From Clostridia bacterium (lineage in GTDB: Bacteria; Bacillota; Clostridia; Oscillospirales; CAG-272), in assembly GCA_017407375.1 (NCBI GenBank), contig JAFQWT010000017.1, forward strand, positions 1 to 5,210: 5,210 nucleotides of DNA. Direction: 5' to 3'. A program made the position numbers and the translations under genes. Shown here in pieces: positions 5,159 through 5,210 of this stretch; position 1 is the stretch's first letter; each line of letters opens with the position of its first letter. The notes under the pieces were generated by a model. The model searched no databases. It was not told the DNA's origin and was given only the letters and a program-made list of their open reading frames with translations.

Positions 5159-5174
5159 TGTTTCACGTGAAACA
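5159..5174. promoter_or_regulatory. parS site 2, exact consensus
   Basis: TGTTTCACGTGAAACA matches the Bacillus-type parS consensus at all 16 positions and is a perfect palindrome. It lies upstream of the operon, 320 bp from parS site 1 (centre to centre). Translated, it gives the FHVK signature that makes spurious ORFs appear to start at such sites. The last bases (5175-5210) hold a run of eight T and GGCCGGCC, and no gene that I can support. Confidence 0.96.
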
Positions 5175-5210
5175 ACGGCGTTTTTTTTGGCCGGCCTTTG
5201 CCGCCACCGC

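Noticed and set aside
4843..5175. Minus-strand 110-codon frame beginning (TTG) at parS2 with FHVKH
   Set aside because: The opening residues are just the translation of the parS palindrome. The rest is Arg/Gly low complexity from a T-depleted strand, with no Shine-Dalgarno or family signal.

Overview
This window is chromosomal DNA from what looks like a GC-rich member of the Firmicutes (Clostridia, perhaps Oscillospiraceae-like). That guess rests on a Bacillus-type ParA (Soj) and ParB (Spo0J), two parS sites of the Bacillus type, a textbook sigma-A promoter and AGGAGG-type ribosome binding sites. The taxonomic call is inference. The window probably lies in the origin-proximal domain, where soj-spo0J and parS normally sit. 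I saw no origin or DnaA-box cluster.

The core is one leftward (minus-strand) operon, read from high to low coordinates. It holds parS2 (5159-5174), a pyrimidine-rich spacer, parS1 (4839-4854), a perfect TTGACA-17-TATAAT promoter (4808-4836), a leader of about 144 nt, parA/soj (4657-3893), a 224-nt gap with GC-rich hairpins, parB/spo0J (3668-2766), a two-TM-segment protein of unknown function (2762-1935), a membrane-anchored SGNH-hydrolase-like protein (1938-1051), and a strong bidirectional terminator (1003-1042). The last three genes are tightly packed: a 3-nt gap and then an ATGA overlap, each with a Shine-Dalgarno sequence inside the preceding gene. ParB should load on parS, slide as a CTP-dependent clamp, and be moved by the ParA ATPase. 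parS1 ends 2 bp from the -35 box, which suggests that the operon is controlled by its own product. The two downstream membrane proteins are uncharacterised, and the SGNH-like one appears to lack its catalytic serine.

The left 1 kb is different. Bases 1-161 hold the C-terminal end of a plus-strand gene, at about 48% GC, that converges on the operon. A 20-bp palindrome with an overlapping alternative hairpin follows. From about 360 to 803 lies a modular array of short GC-rich hairpins separated by 8-bp linkers close to TATATCAT. It occurs in three blocks that share, drop or swap hairpin modules. I see no convincing gene between 162 and 1050. The array is the least explained structure in the window.
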